Positions 25,040 to 34,814 of a DNA stretch of 64,000 nt are shown here, piece after piece. Within the stretch, counting starts at the first letter, position 1. Each line of letters starts with the position of its first letter. This DNA comes from Theobroma cacao (Eukaryota > Streptophyta > Magnoliopsida > Malvales > Malvaceae), in contig NC_030855.1 of the NCBI RefSeq assembly GCF_000208745.1, positions 12,245,208 to 12,309,207 of the forward strand. Direction: 5' to 3'. The position numbers and the translations under genes were made by a program. The notes below the pieces were generated by a model, which was not told the DNA's origin, did not search any database, and was given only the letters and a program-made list of their open reading frames with translations.

Positions 25040-25480
25040 AATTTATCAGTCGTGTTGTTACACGCCATGCATAGAACATAAAATTTTGTAACACGCCATG
25101 CATTAGTGTCGTGACACGTCATGCATCAGTGTCATGACACGCCATGCATCACTGTCATGACATGCCAATCACTGTAATTACTGACTTCTTGCACCAATAG
25201 CAGTGACATGCTAAAAACCCAAAAAACTAGTTAACCCACAACACACCAGGAACAACCGTGACACTCCAAAAACCCATAAATTCAGTTAACCCATGACACC
25301 CCAGGAACAGCCGTGACACGCCAAAACCCCATAAATTCAGTTAACACATGACACCCCAGGAACAGCCGTGACACGATAACAACCCAAAAAACTAGTTAAC
25401 CCACTACACGCCAGGAACAGCCGTGACATGCTAAAATAACTGTTAACACATGTTATAGATGCATGGCGTGTAACAACTCT
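25040..25480. repeat. minisatellite array 3 (inverted relative to 1 and 2)
   Basis: The repeated ACACGCCATGCAT is the reverse complement of the ATGCATGGCGTGT core of arrays 1 and 2. It is followed by four copies of a unit of about 56-62 bp around CCAGGAACAGCCGTGACACG. It lies upstream of the transposase start, near the presumed right end of the element. Confidence 0.75.
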
Positions 25481-25600
25481 GGGCAATGTTTCTAATCCAT
25501 TTTCTATTTTACACCAAATATTTCAGAAATTTAAGTGTGTTGCAGAAATAAACCCAATAACAAGTACCTTGATGTCATCTCTGCTATAGGGTCTATTAAT

Positions 25601-26372
25601 CTACGACAATGTGGCCAGATGCCGAGAGATAGAACACAGCCCGATGATGATGGTGCTCAACAAAGAGTTGACAGAGCTCATATAGTTCAAAGATTTGAGA
25701 GAGCTGACAACGATGGTGCTCAACAGAGACTTCTTAGAGTTGAGACAAGTCAGAGAGTTGAGAGAGAAAGATGACCTAGCCCAAATAGCTGGGCGCATTT
25801 ATTTTTATTTTTTTTCTATTTTCTCTCTAGTGGGAGGCAGATACCTCAAACAGCTGAGCATTTATTTGAAACAATGTTCTTAAGGGCATTTTGGTCTACT
25901 CATGCTTATTTTTGGCTAGAAATAGATAACTTTATATGGATGGTTATTTCTAAAATCAGCTTATCACGAGGTCCTTTTCTCACAATTTCCTCTTTAATGA
26001 TCTCACTTGTGCTATTAATGCTCTATTTTTCTATGAGTTTTTCTTCCTTTGTTCCTATACTTTATTTTCTGTTCCTATTTTATATAAAAAAAGAGAGATC
26101 AATATAATGAGTAAATTTGTACTTAACTTTTTGTTTTATGATGGCTAAATTTTTAAAGTAATTTTTCAAAAGTGCTTTTCAAACTTAAATGTAAATCTTT
26201 TTGAAAATGCACAAATTCATCAAACTTAAATGTAAATCTTTTTGAAAAAACACAAATTCAGAGGGAGCTTTACTTGAAAAATATTTTCAAATATTAAGCA
26301 TATTTTCAAGGGGAGTTTTCTTCAATGAACAAATTTAGCTTTTAATTTTGTCATATCAAAAAGGTAGAAATT
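25601..26372 (+). mobile_element. 3' interior of the Copia element with polypurine tract
   Basis: No protein is recognised. The last part contains CAAGGGGAGTTTTC, and at 26357-26371 AAAAAGGTAGAAA lies directly in front of the LTR start TGTTAGG. This is a degenerate form of the GGGGGAGATTGTTAGG junction common in plant Sirevirus-type Copia elements. Protease, integrase and reverse transcriptase are not detectable anywhere between the two LTRs. Confidence 0.6.
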
Positions 26373-28050
26373 GTTAGGTTTATTCTTGTTTTGACATGCC
26401 AAGATTGATTGAACTCAATGAGCTTTGAAAATAACTGAAAGATATTTTTGAATATGAAGAAAATCCCCAAATGATTGTTAAAGCTGAACTTAAAGGAAAA
26501 ATATATCGAAATGCTTTGATTGTTTGATCATGTTTTCAATATGAATGATCATGCTTTTGATCTTGAAGAAATATCTTTCAATTTTCTCGAAGGTATCTTG
26601 TTTTCAAAATTAAACGTGCCAACCTAAAAGTTAAGTTTTCAAAAGAAATAACTTCATTCTTATATGAAAAGAAAGCAAAATCTATTTCTTTGATAATAGG
26701 AAGAATCAATTCTGAAGAAGAAAAAGTCAATTCTCAAGCAAAGATCAATAGTGAAGAATTGATTCTGAGAAAGGAAAAAATCGGTTCTTGAAAGACAGAA
26801 GATTAAAGGTTTGTGAAGAATTGACACCTTAGAGATAAAGAATTGATTTTAGAGAGACAAAATGTTGAAGAAGAAAAAATCGATTCTACATGAAGAAGAA
26901 ATCAGTTCTTGAAGCACCAAAAGTATAGCTTAGAAACTTAGTGACCAAGAAAGACATGACACAATTGGACAAAAGTGGAACGGCAAAGATCAATCTTGAA
27001 TTCAAATTTTGGAATCAAACCACAATGAAAAACTGACACCTTGAGGTAAAAGAATCGATTCTCCAAGATTGCAAAGGTGTCACATTTAAGCCCAATTGTA
27101 AAAGAATTGACATCTCAAAATAGATCTCAAAATAGAAGAATCAATTCTCGAAAGATAGAAAGCTACAAACTTTGTAAAGAACCGACAACTCAACAACAAA
27201 GAATTAACTCTACAAATGCGATAGAATTTTACGAGCTAGTTAGAACGTAAAAGAAATTATTCAAAATTCATTTCAATGGGGCAACAAATCTCAAAGGCTA
27301 TAAATATGCATTTAAGGATGTTAAATCAAGAAGAGAAGAAGAATTTGAAAGATTTTGAATCACCTTTAAGGAAGAAAAGAGCGAAAAAACAAGCGAAACA
27401 ATAATGAGTAGAAAGTTCCCATCTTTGAGCAAGTAAAGAGCCTAAAGTTCACATCTTTATCCTTCAACTGATCTTTCTTGAGCTTTAACCTTCCTTGATA
27501 ATCCATATTTTTGTGAAAGCTCTCACCTTTCTGAACCTAACTTCTTTACCAACCTTTTTAGAGGTTTTTAGTTGGTAATTTACTATAATCCACTATTACA
27601 TTGGCTATACCTCCAAGCAAAGGTAGAGGGGTTTTACTTGATCCTTTAAAAAGCTTCATATTGTGTAAAAATTTGTGCTTTAACTTGAAAAAGATAGTGT
27701 CTTGGTACAAGTTACGCCTGATCCTGCAAAAGAAACATTATAGAGGCTACGCTTGATCTTGCAAAAGGCATGTTGTAAATGTTACCCCTGACCCTATTGA
27801 AAAAGCAAGCTGATAATAGATTCAAACTCCTTTTGCTATCAAGGGAGAAGACATAAGCATTGAAAAGCCGAACCTCTATAAAAATCCTTTGAATACTTTT
27901 ATTTTTCTACTCTTTACTCTTTTAGCTTATACCCTGTTTTATTGTTTCATTCTTTCATATTTTAGCTAATTTTTGAAAAAAAGAGAATTTTTATTTAACA
28001 ACCAATTCACCCCTTCTTGGTAGTTTTACTTTTAGCTTATCTTTCTAACA
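26373..28050 (+). mobile_element. Copia 3' LTR (1.68 kb)
   Basis: It starts TGTTAGGTTT and ends CTTTCTAACA (inverted TGTTAG/CTAACA ends). Its last 570 bases match the 5' LTR remnant at 8036-8583, and its whole length matches the inverted solo LTR at 41709-43362. Two internal arrays are visible: AGAATYGATTCT-like near-palindromes (26690-27200), and short repeats of the 'GCCTGATCCTGCAAAAG' type (27700-27790). Confidence 0.85.
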
Positions 28051-28204
28051 AAGTGTATCAAATATAATCCCTAAAAAATATAAAATAAAAGATTATTAAG
28101 GAAAAAAGAAAACACATGATTAATTATTATCGTTTTTTGAGTAGACATTGCCAAATGCTAATACATTTCTTGTTTGTGACCATAGTCCTGAACCCTAATA
28201 AAAT

Positions 28205-29390
28205 GTTTGGTTGGAGGGAATGAAATAACCATATCCTTCTATTCCTAATCCTTCCTTAAAGTCTTATTTGGTTGGGAGAAATGGCCATTCCTTGGAATGA
28301 CTACTTAAGGAGAAGGGGGAGTAGCTATTTCTCACTCCTTCTTGGTATTTGGCTATTAAGAGAGGTAAGAAATAGACTAAAAATGTTAATGGATAAAATG
28401 CCCTTTTATCAATTTGAAAAATTACCATGCTATATAAAATGCAATTTATTCATTTTTCCCAATTTCTTTCTCTTTCCACCCATTTGCCTCTCTTATTCTC
28501 TCACTAAATTTCCTCCACCATGAAGGACAAGAAAGGGTGGTGGCGGCGATAGTGGCGAGAAACGATGATGGACAACACTAGTGCCTTCACGGCCAAATCC
28601 AGCCACAAGGAACATTGATTTTTCCCTCCTTAACCAGATCTAGCAACAAAAAGCGCATATCGGCTCTCCCTAACACCAACCACATTTTTTATGACTAGCT
28701 GACGAGAAAAAAGAAAGGGTAAAATACCCCCACATCCTTAAGTTTTAATCGAAATTCCAAACGAATTCATTAGTTTTTGAAATGGACATTCCGCTCCAAA
28801 AAAAATCTTTTGCTAGACACATAAGTCCAACCGTTAGTCAATCATTAGCATTTCTGTTAGTTTGATGATGTGGTAATATGAAAATGATAATTTTACCCTT
28901 TATTAATTTAAAAAATTACTATTATATATTTTTTATAATTTTTTTATTTTCTGAAAAAAATAAAAAAGAGCACCGATTGATGCTCCCTTTTTTATTTTTT
29001 CAAAAAAATAATAATGATTTTTTAAATTAATAAAGAAAAAATGACATTTTAATCCTTTCATAATCTCTGTCAAAGGTGTTTACACTTTTGAGATGGAGTT
29101 TCTATTTCGAAAATTAATTAACTCGTCTGGAATTTCGATCAAAACTTAAGGGTATTGAGTATTTTACCCACAAAGAAAAGAAAGTAAAAAAAGAAAAAAA
29201 TTAGAATGAATTTAAAATAAAAAGGTTTAAGTTTTAATTATAAATTATTAAAAATTAATATTTAAGATTTCAAAATGAAATCAAAGTTATTATTCATAAT
29301 AACTAAATTTAAGAATAATTATTTATCTCTTATTATATTTCTATATAATGACTATTCTATTCTTATTCTATTCCATTCCATGAACCAAAC
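28205..29390. mobile_element. MITE-like element (GTTTGGTT ends), host of a second MITE
   Basis: The left end GTTTGGTTGGAGGGAATG and the reverse complement of the right end (GTTTGGTTCATGGAATGG) are similar, and the interior next to both ends is rich in ATTCCATTCC/GGAATG motifs. Such ends are frequent in plant MITEs. Without the 453 bp nested element it is about 730 bp. It encodes nothing. The target duplication is not clear. Confidence 0.5.
28717..29169. mobile_element. palindromic MITE nested in the previous element
   Basis: GGGTAAAATACCCCCACATCC at the left, and GGGTATTGAGTATTTTACCC at the right, form long terminal inverted repeats that continue inward: TTAAGTTTTAATCGAAATTCC against the reverse of GGAATTTCGATCAAAACTTAA. 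Practically the whole 453 bp can fold back on itself. The flanks AAAAAGAAA (28708-28716) and ACAAAGAAA (29170-29178) fit a 9 bp duplication with one mismatch, which suggests Mutator-type transposition. Confidence 0.75.
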
Positions 29391-29722
29391 ACACCCTAAT
29401 TTTATTTTGCAAAGTGAAAACCCTCATTCTTAATAAACTTTTAAGTCAAGTTTAAAATATAAATAATAAACTTAATTAAATGACCAATCACACGTAAATA
29501 AAAATATCTTTAAATAAAAAGTATTGGTAGTTACTGTTTTTAAACGTTGGATTCCCAAATGTTATGACGCTGACATGAGACAAAAGGCTTGCCTTAAATT
29601 TAATTTGTTCGGATGAGAGGGAAGAGGCACTAATTGTGTGTGCTGAGTTGCAAAATTCCGAAAGCAACAAAGCTCAACACAAAGGGCAGAGAAGGGACAA
29701 GTGGTATACGAAAATAAAATAC

Positions 29723-29757
<35 letters not shown>

Positions 29758-30591
29758 CAAAAAGCAATAATGGATGCCTTATAGTGTCGGCAAACATTCG
29801 GTTGAATGGAGAAGGCTAGCGATTGCGGTGTGGATAATTTAGCCCTCTAATGTGAATAGATATCCACTCCCTCAGTTATATTTTCTTTATCTTAAATAGT
29901 TTTTCACAAAATTAAAAAAATTATTATTTTAATATTAATTTAATTTCTTCCAGAGGAAAGAAACAGTCGGTGGATTTTTTGTAAACCGCAAAAATATGGT
30001 AGAAATTAGCAGAGAAAGGATAGCGTAAAGGCAGGTGCGCTAAAAGGTGAAGATTACCTACCATTAGTTGCAATGTGGAGCTTTCGGGCCAAGAAAATAT
30101 GGATTGGAAAAGAAGCAAACGTTACAGGTTTTTATTACTTTATTACAAATTACAATTGGGACAGACAGACTGTCGGTGTCCAGTAGCAGAGTTGTCAGTG
30201 TCGTCTTAACGCGCCTACCTTAATATTTTTTATTGAGTATTTTAAGTGCGCCACAATAACACACAATTAAAATAAAAAATATATAAGGAAGCATAAACTC
30301 ACATGAGACAGATAATTAAGGGTTACACAGTGCATCATTGAGCAAGCACCGTCAGCGTGAGCAGTGCAGTCCACCCACCAAATCTGCAAGGTCAATATTA
30401 CCCCCTTCCTTAAGTCCATCTCCTCACTGGCAAAAGCTAATAAAGAAAACAGCCACTGCCTACTTAAACACATTTCCATCCGCTTCACATCTGTCGGTGG
30501 TGGTGCTGCTGCTGCTGCTGTGCTGCTACTGCAACCTCTCTAATCTTGTCCTGTGTTGATTATTCTTGGGCCAGAGCTGAAATTACTCCAA
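29391..30591. other. intergenic region upstream of the endoglucanase gene
   Basis: AT-rich, with a (TA)n tract at 29723-29748 and a CTG-rich stretch at 30503-30530 in the probable 5'UTR. No gene is visible apart from the promoter and leader of the downstream gene. Confidence 0.6.
30278..30287 (+). promoter_or_regulatory. possible TATA box of the endoglucanase gene
   Basis: AATATATAAGG lies about 310 bases before the start codon, in an AT-rich stretch followed by a mixed C-rich leader. Position and sequence are reasonable, but nothing else in the sequence confirms it. Confidence 0.3.
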
Positions 30592-33500
30592 ATGAGCATG
30601 TTCGGCAGAGATCCATGGGGGGGTCCGCTGGAGATAAACGCGGCTGACTCCGCCACAGATGACGACCGGAGCAGGAATCTCCAGGACTTGGACAGGGCTG
30701 CGCTGTCTCGCCCCTTGGATGAGACCCAGCAGAGCTGGCTGCTCGGCCCCGGCGAGCAGAAGAAGAAGAAGTACGTTGATCTGGGATGCATCATTGTGAG
30801 CCGCAAGATCTTTGTATGGACAGTGGGGACCCTGCTGGTCTCAGGCTTGCTTGCCGGATTCATAACCCTAATCGTGAAAACGGTTCCGCGTCATCACCAC
30901 GCGCACGGTCCGCCCGATAACTACACTCTCGCCCTTCATAAGGCCCTCATGTTTTTCAATGCTCAGCGTTGTACGTTTTCTTTTCTCCCATTACTTTTAG
31001 CTCCAACTGTGTTACTTTGCCAGTTGAACTTCAGATCTGATCCCATCAACATCGAACACCCAACACCCAACACCCAACACCCAACACCCAACACCCATCC
31101 CATCCAAGCAAACTGGAAAACAACCATGATTGCTACGTTGGGTATTGTTCAGATCGGATCGGATCAGATTAAATCCATGAGTTTCAGAATACTGTAGTAA
31201 ATACACTTAACATCACCCAGCCTTTACTAGTGTTATTGTTTCATGAATGCCGGTCTTTCTTCAGCCAAATAATGGTAATAATCTAATTTATAAATCCACT
31301 GCAGCCGGGAAAATGCCCAAGCATAATAATGTGTCGTGGAGAGGGAACTCGTGCCTCCGAGATGGCAAATCGGATCCCTCAACTTTGATGAAGGATCTGG
31401 TCGGCGGTTACTACGACGCTGGAGATGCCATCAAGTTCAACTTTCCTGCATCTTTTGCCATGACCATGTTGAGCTGGAGCGTAATTGAGTACAGTGCTAA
31501 ATATGAGGCTGCCGGGGAGCTCAATCATGTTAAAGAGATCATCAAATGGGGTACTGATTATTTTCTCAAGACCTTCAACAATTCTGCTGATACCATAGAC
31601 AGGGTTGCAGCGCAGGTATAATTGTACTATTTGTTAATTTTATTGCTACCATACTAGCAATTGACCAATACTAGTGGTATTCTTGTTCTCATTCTTCTTT
31701 GTCAATTATTAGATGCTGACTTATAAATTCACAGGTTGGGGTGGGAGATACATCCGGAGGCAGTACAAACCCAAATGATCATTATTGCTGGATGCGCCCT
31801 GAGGACATTGATTACCCTCGTCCTGTCTATGAATGTCACAGCTGCTCCGATCTTGCTGCTGAAATGGCTGCTGCTTTGGCTTCTGCTTCCATCGTTTTCA
31901 AAGACAACAAGGCATACTCCCAAAAGCTTGTCCATGGTGCCCGGACCCTCTTTGAGTTTGCAAGGGATCAGCGAGGCAGATACAGTGCTGGTGGTTCTGA
32001 TGCCGCCATCTTTTATAATTCCTCCAGTTACTGGGATGAGTTCGTTTGGGGTGGAGCCTGGTTATACTATGCCACCGGGAACTCTTCCTATCTTCAGTTA
32101 GCTACTCATCCTAAACTTGCCAAGCATGCTGGTGCTTTCTGGGGAGGCCCAGATTATGGTGTTCTTAGCTGGGATAACAAGCTAGCTGGTGCTCAGGTAA
32201 CTCTATGCTGCTTTTCTTTCTAGTCTTGTACCTTGTGTAGCCGCTGCTCTGTTTTAATTATTTGATGTAAGGCTTTTTTGACAAAATCTTGTTCAGAATT
32301 TACATTTTAAGTTGGTGTGCATTGTTTAGAACACTGTGATGTTCAAATAATTTATGTGCATTGCACTTTAAGCAAGGAAGGTGATTCTTCTTGATAAAAT
32401 CAATTAGCTTTCTTTGAGGCATTTGGTGAATTTCTCCCAGTTTCTGCCCTTTGTTCATATTATGATTCAATATTGCATTTTGATTTCAATAAAGGTACAT
32501 CCTAATTCTTGTTTCCTTGCCATTTTTTCAATAAGAACAAAGTTTTGAGGGTAACATTGCCACTCATCAGTTATCTCTTATTTTGTAGTTAAATCATTTT
32601 CCCCACATTTTTCTGCCTAAATCATGTGTATAATTGCGCTACAATGTCAGCGATCATACATTTCCGGGATCACAAGGCTGTTAAGTTGCTACTTTGAACT
32701 ATTTATTTGCTCAACTGCTTATTTCTCTGTTTACTGTTACGATATGCATTGACTTCTACTTGCAACAATTTGCAGTATAGGGTAATTAACTTTTTGGATT
32801 GTTTAACTATAGTGCTATCGGGAACTAACTTTCATGTTTATCACCATATAACCAATAATTCGTGTTTTAGGTGCTTCTGAGCCGGTTGAGATTGTTTTTG
32901 AGTCCTGGATATCCATATGAGGAAATATTGAGAACATTCCACAATCAGACCAGCATAGTTATGTGCTCATTCCTTCCAGTTTTCACTAGCTTTAACAGAA
33001 CAAAAGGTAAACATATGTGCTGTTTTTGTTGACCTTTTCATACTCAAATGTATTGGATGTGTACTTTTTGGACTACAATAACTTTGGACATTACACAGGA
33101 GGTTTGATCCAGCTAAACCATGGAAGGCCTCAGCCTCTACAATATGTTGTCAATGCAGCCTTCTTAGCCACCCTATACAGTGATTATCTTGATGCTGCCG
33201 ATACACCTGGATGGTATTGTGGTCCCAATTTCTATTCAACTGATGTCTTGCGGGACTTTGCCAAAACCCAGGTATGTTGTGGTCTGTTCTTTTTCAAATG
33301 ATTGTCCAGTGGACATGGTTAAGCCACTTAATCCTGAATTATACAAAGGCAGGGTGGCCAATAATTTTGTTTTTCGGCTGTTGTTTTGGCAGATTGATTA
33401 CATCCTAGGAAAAAATCCACGGAAAATGAGCTATATTGTGGGTTTTGGTAACCATTACCCAAGACATGTTCACCATAGAGGTGCTTCTATCCCTAAGAAT

Positions 33501-33794
33501 AAGATCAAATATAACTGTAAAGGGGGATGGAAATGGAGAGATACCACAAAGCCAAACCCTAATACACTTGTTGGAGCCATGGTTGCTGGACCTGACAAGC
33601 ATGATGGATTTCATGACGTTCGCACCAACTACAACTACACAGAACCAACTCTTGCAGGCAACGCGGGTTTGGTTGCTGCACTCGTGGCATTGTCTGGTGA
33701 CAAGTCAACTGGGATTGACAAGAATACCATTTTTTCTGCAGTTCCACCAATGTTTCCCACACCGCCACCACCTCCAGCACCTTGGAAGCCATAA
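30592..33794 (+). CDS. KOR1: KORRIGAN-type membrane endo-1,4-beta-glucanase (GH9A)
   Basis: Six exons: 30592-30970, 31305-31615, 31735-32196, 32871-33006, 33099-33271, 33393-33794. They join in frame to 620 residues, the usual KOR1 length. The enzyme cuts beta-1,4-glucans, acts with cellulose synthase at the plasma membrane and cycles through Golgi and endosomes. N-terminal tail: [11 protein letters not shown], the sorting motifs LL (50-51) and YVDL (61-64). One membrane anchor lies at about 73-95, then the catalytic domain. GH9 landmarks: [10 protein letters not shown] with the DAGD aspartates (164-167), the His signature PRHVHHRG (510-517), and [15 protein letters not shown] with the acid Glu571. 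The Pro-rich end ([12 protein letters not shown]) is typical. The ATG at 30592 gives MSMFGRD. The ATG at 30598 matches the Arabidopsis start, and one at 30553 is also in frame. GNSCLRDG has Cys where family members usually have Gly. All splice sites are GT..AG. Confidence 0.95.
31050..31097. repeat. heptanucleotide repeat (AACACCC)n in intron 1
   Basis: Six to seven perfect tandem copies of AACACCC inside the first intron of the endoglucanase gene. It is similar in style to, but different from, the plant telomere unit. Confidence 0.85.
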
Positions 33795-34102
33795 AGATAT
33801 TTTAGATCTGTCCTCGTTTACGCTTTGTTGTGTGACCTACAGGATGATTTTGGAAGTAGTTTTTGGTACCCTGATGGCCTTGAGAGGGAAGGTAATGCAA
33901 AAGGCAAGAAAGGGGAGACAAGAAAGGGAACAACCTACAGGCAGAACTTATGTTTGGTTGTCAGGTTGCAGAATCGGCCCAGCATTCAGAACTGATAGTT
34001 GGAATATGAAGTCTCTTTGGATTTCGTGGTATACAGTGTATATGTATGATATCAATATTGTATTCTTTGAAACACGAGTTAAAAACTCCAGAATTGGTTA
34101 AC

Positions 34103-34108
34103 AATAAA
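34103..34108 (+). terminator. candidate poly(A) signal of the endoglucanase gene
   Basis: AATAAA lies 309 bases after the stop codon in a T-rich 3' region. It is the only canonical signal in the first 400 bases of the 3' flank. Plant poly(A) signals are loose, so this is tentative. Confidence 0.35.
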
Positions 34109-34814
34109 TCTGTGTTTAATTTCTAATTCCTGCAGTTTTTCGGGGATAAGGATCTTGCAATAGTTGTTGGCATTTATGTGATTTTCGTCTTAAGTTAGTA
34201 TTTCATACAAACTGAACTGGAAGTGTCCTGGAATCGAGAAGCCATCCATCTTGTCAGGTTATCGTGTATATATTTTCTTTAATGCTTTTCTCTTTTTAAA
34301 TGACATTTAAATGACACGGCAATTATTAATAGTTGCAAGAGTTGATGTTTGTAAAGTTTCTTTCCCACTTGGATTGTAAGTGTATAACGGTTATATATTT
34401 CATTTGATGTAAAGAAAGGATGCGGTAAAGCTTGAAAAACTATGACAGTCGATAACAGCAGTGCGGATTGCGTTAGTAGCAGAATCTAGTGTAGCTGTTC
34501 TGCAAAGAAAAAGAAACATGAGAGGTCCAGCTCAAGTGATTCCTATCAACAATGAGAGTTCATCTGACCTTTATGCCTTTCTTTTGTCTCTTGGTTGATT
34601 CGTCGGCACGTTACTTGTTTTTTCCGTTTCACTTATGCTCAGTCAAATTCTTTTCCCTTACCTTTGTATATGCTTATTCTTTGTCACCTTCACTTCTTTC
34701 GCTTTCATATACTCATGAAAACAACCATCAAACAAGGCGACATTTGGGTTTTTATTGTTTCTTATTTGTTGCGGTCTCATCACCCGACTGAAGCACATTG
34801 ACTTGTATCAAGAC

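Larger units (their letters stand above)
17220..25600. mobile_element. degraded Mutator-like element carrying an Ulp1-like gene
   Basis: The block holds, left to right, an intron-containing Ulp1-like protease gene on the plus strand, a minisatellite, and a MuDR-type transposase on the minus strand. Plant MULEs with both genes are known (Kaonashi in Arabidopsis, CUMULE in melon). No terminal inverted repeats or 9 bp duplication could be identified by eye, so the ends are approximate. Both genes have inactivating stops, so the copy is non-autonomous now. Confidence 0.7.

Noticed and set aside
31050..31097. Interstitial telomere-like repeat
   Set aside because: The unit AACACCC differs from the plant telomere unit CCCTAAA. 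Simple heptamer repeat.
33436..34101. 221-codon frame overlapping the last exon of the endoglucanase gene
   Set aside because: It is the +1 shadow of the conserved GH9 exon and runs into the 3'UTR. The in-frame GH9 protein explains the openness.
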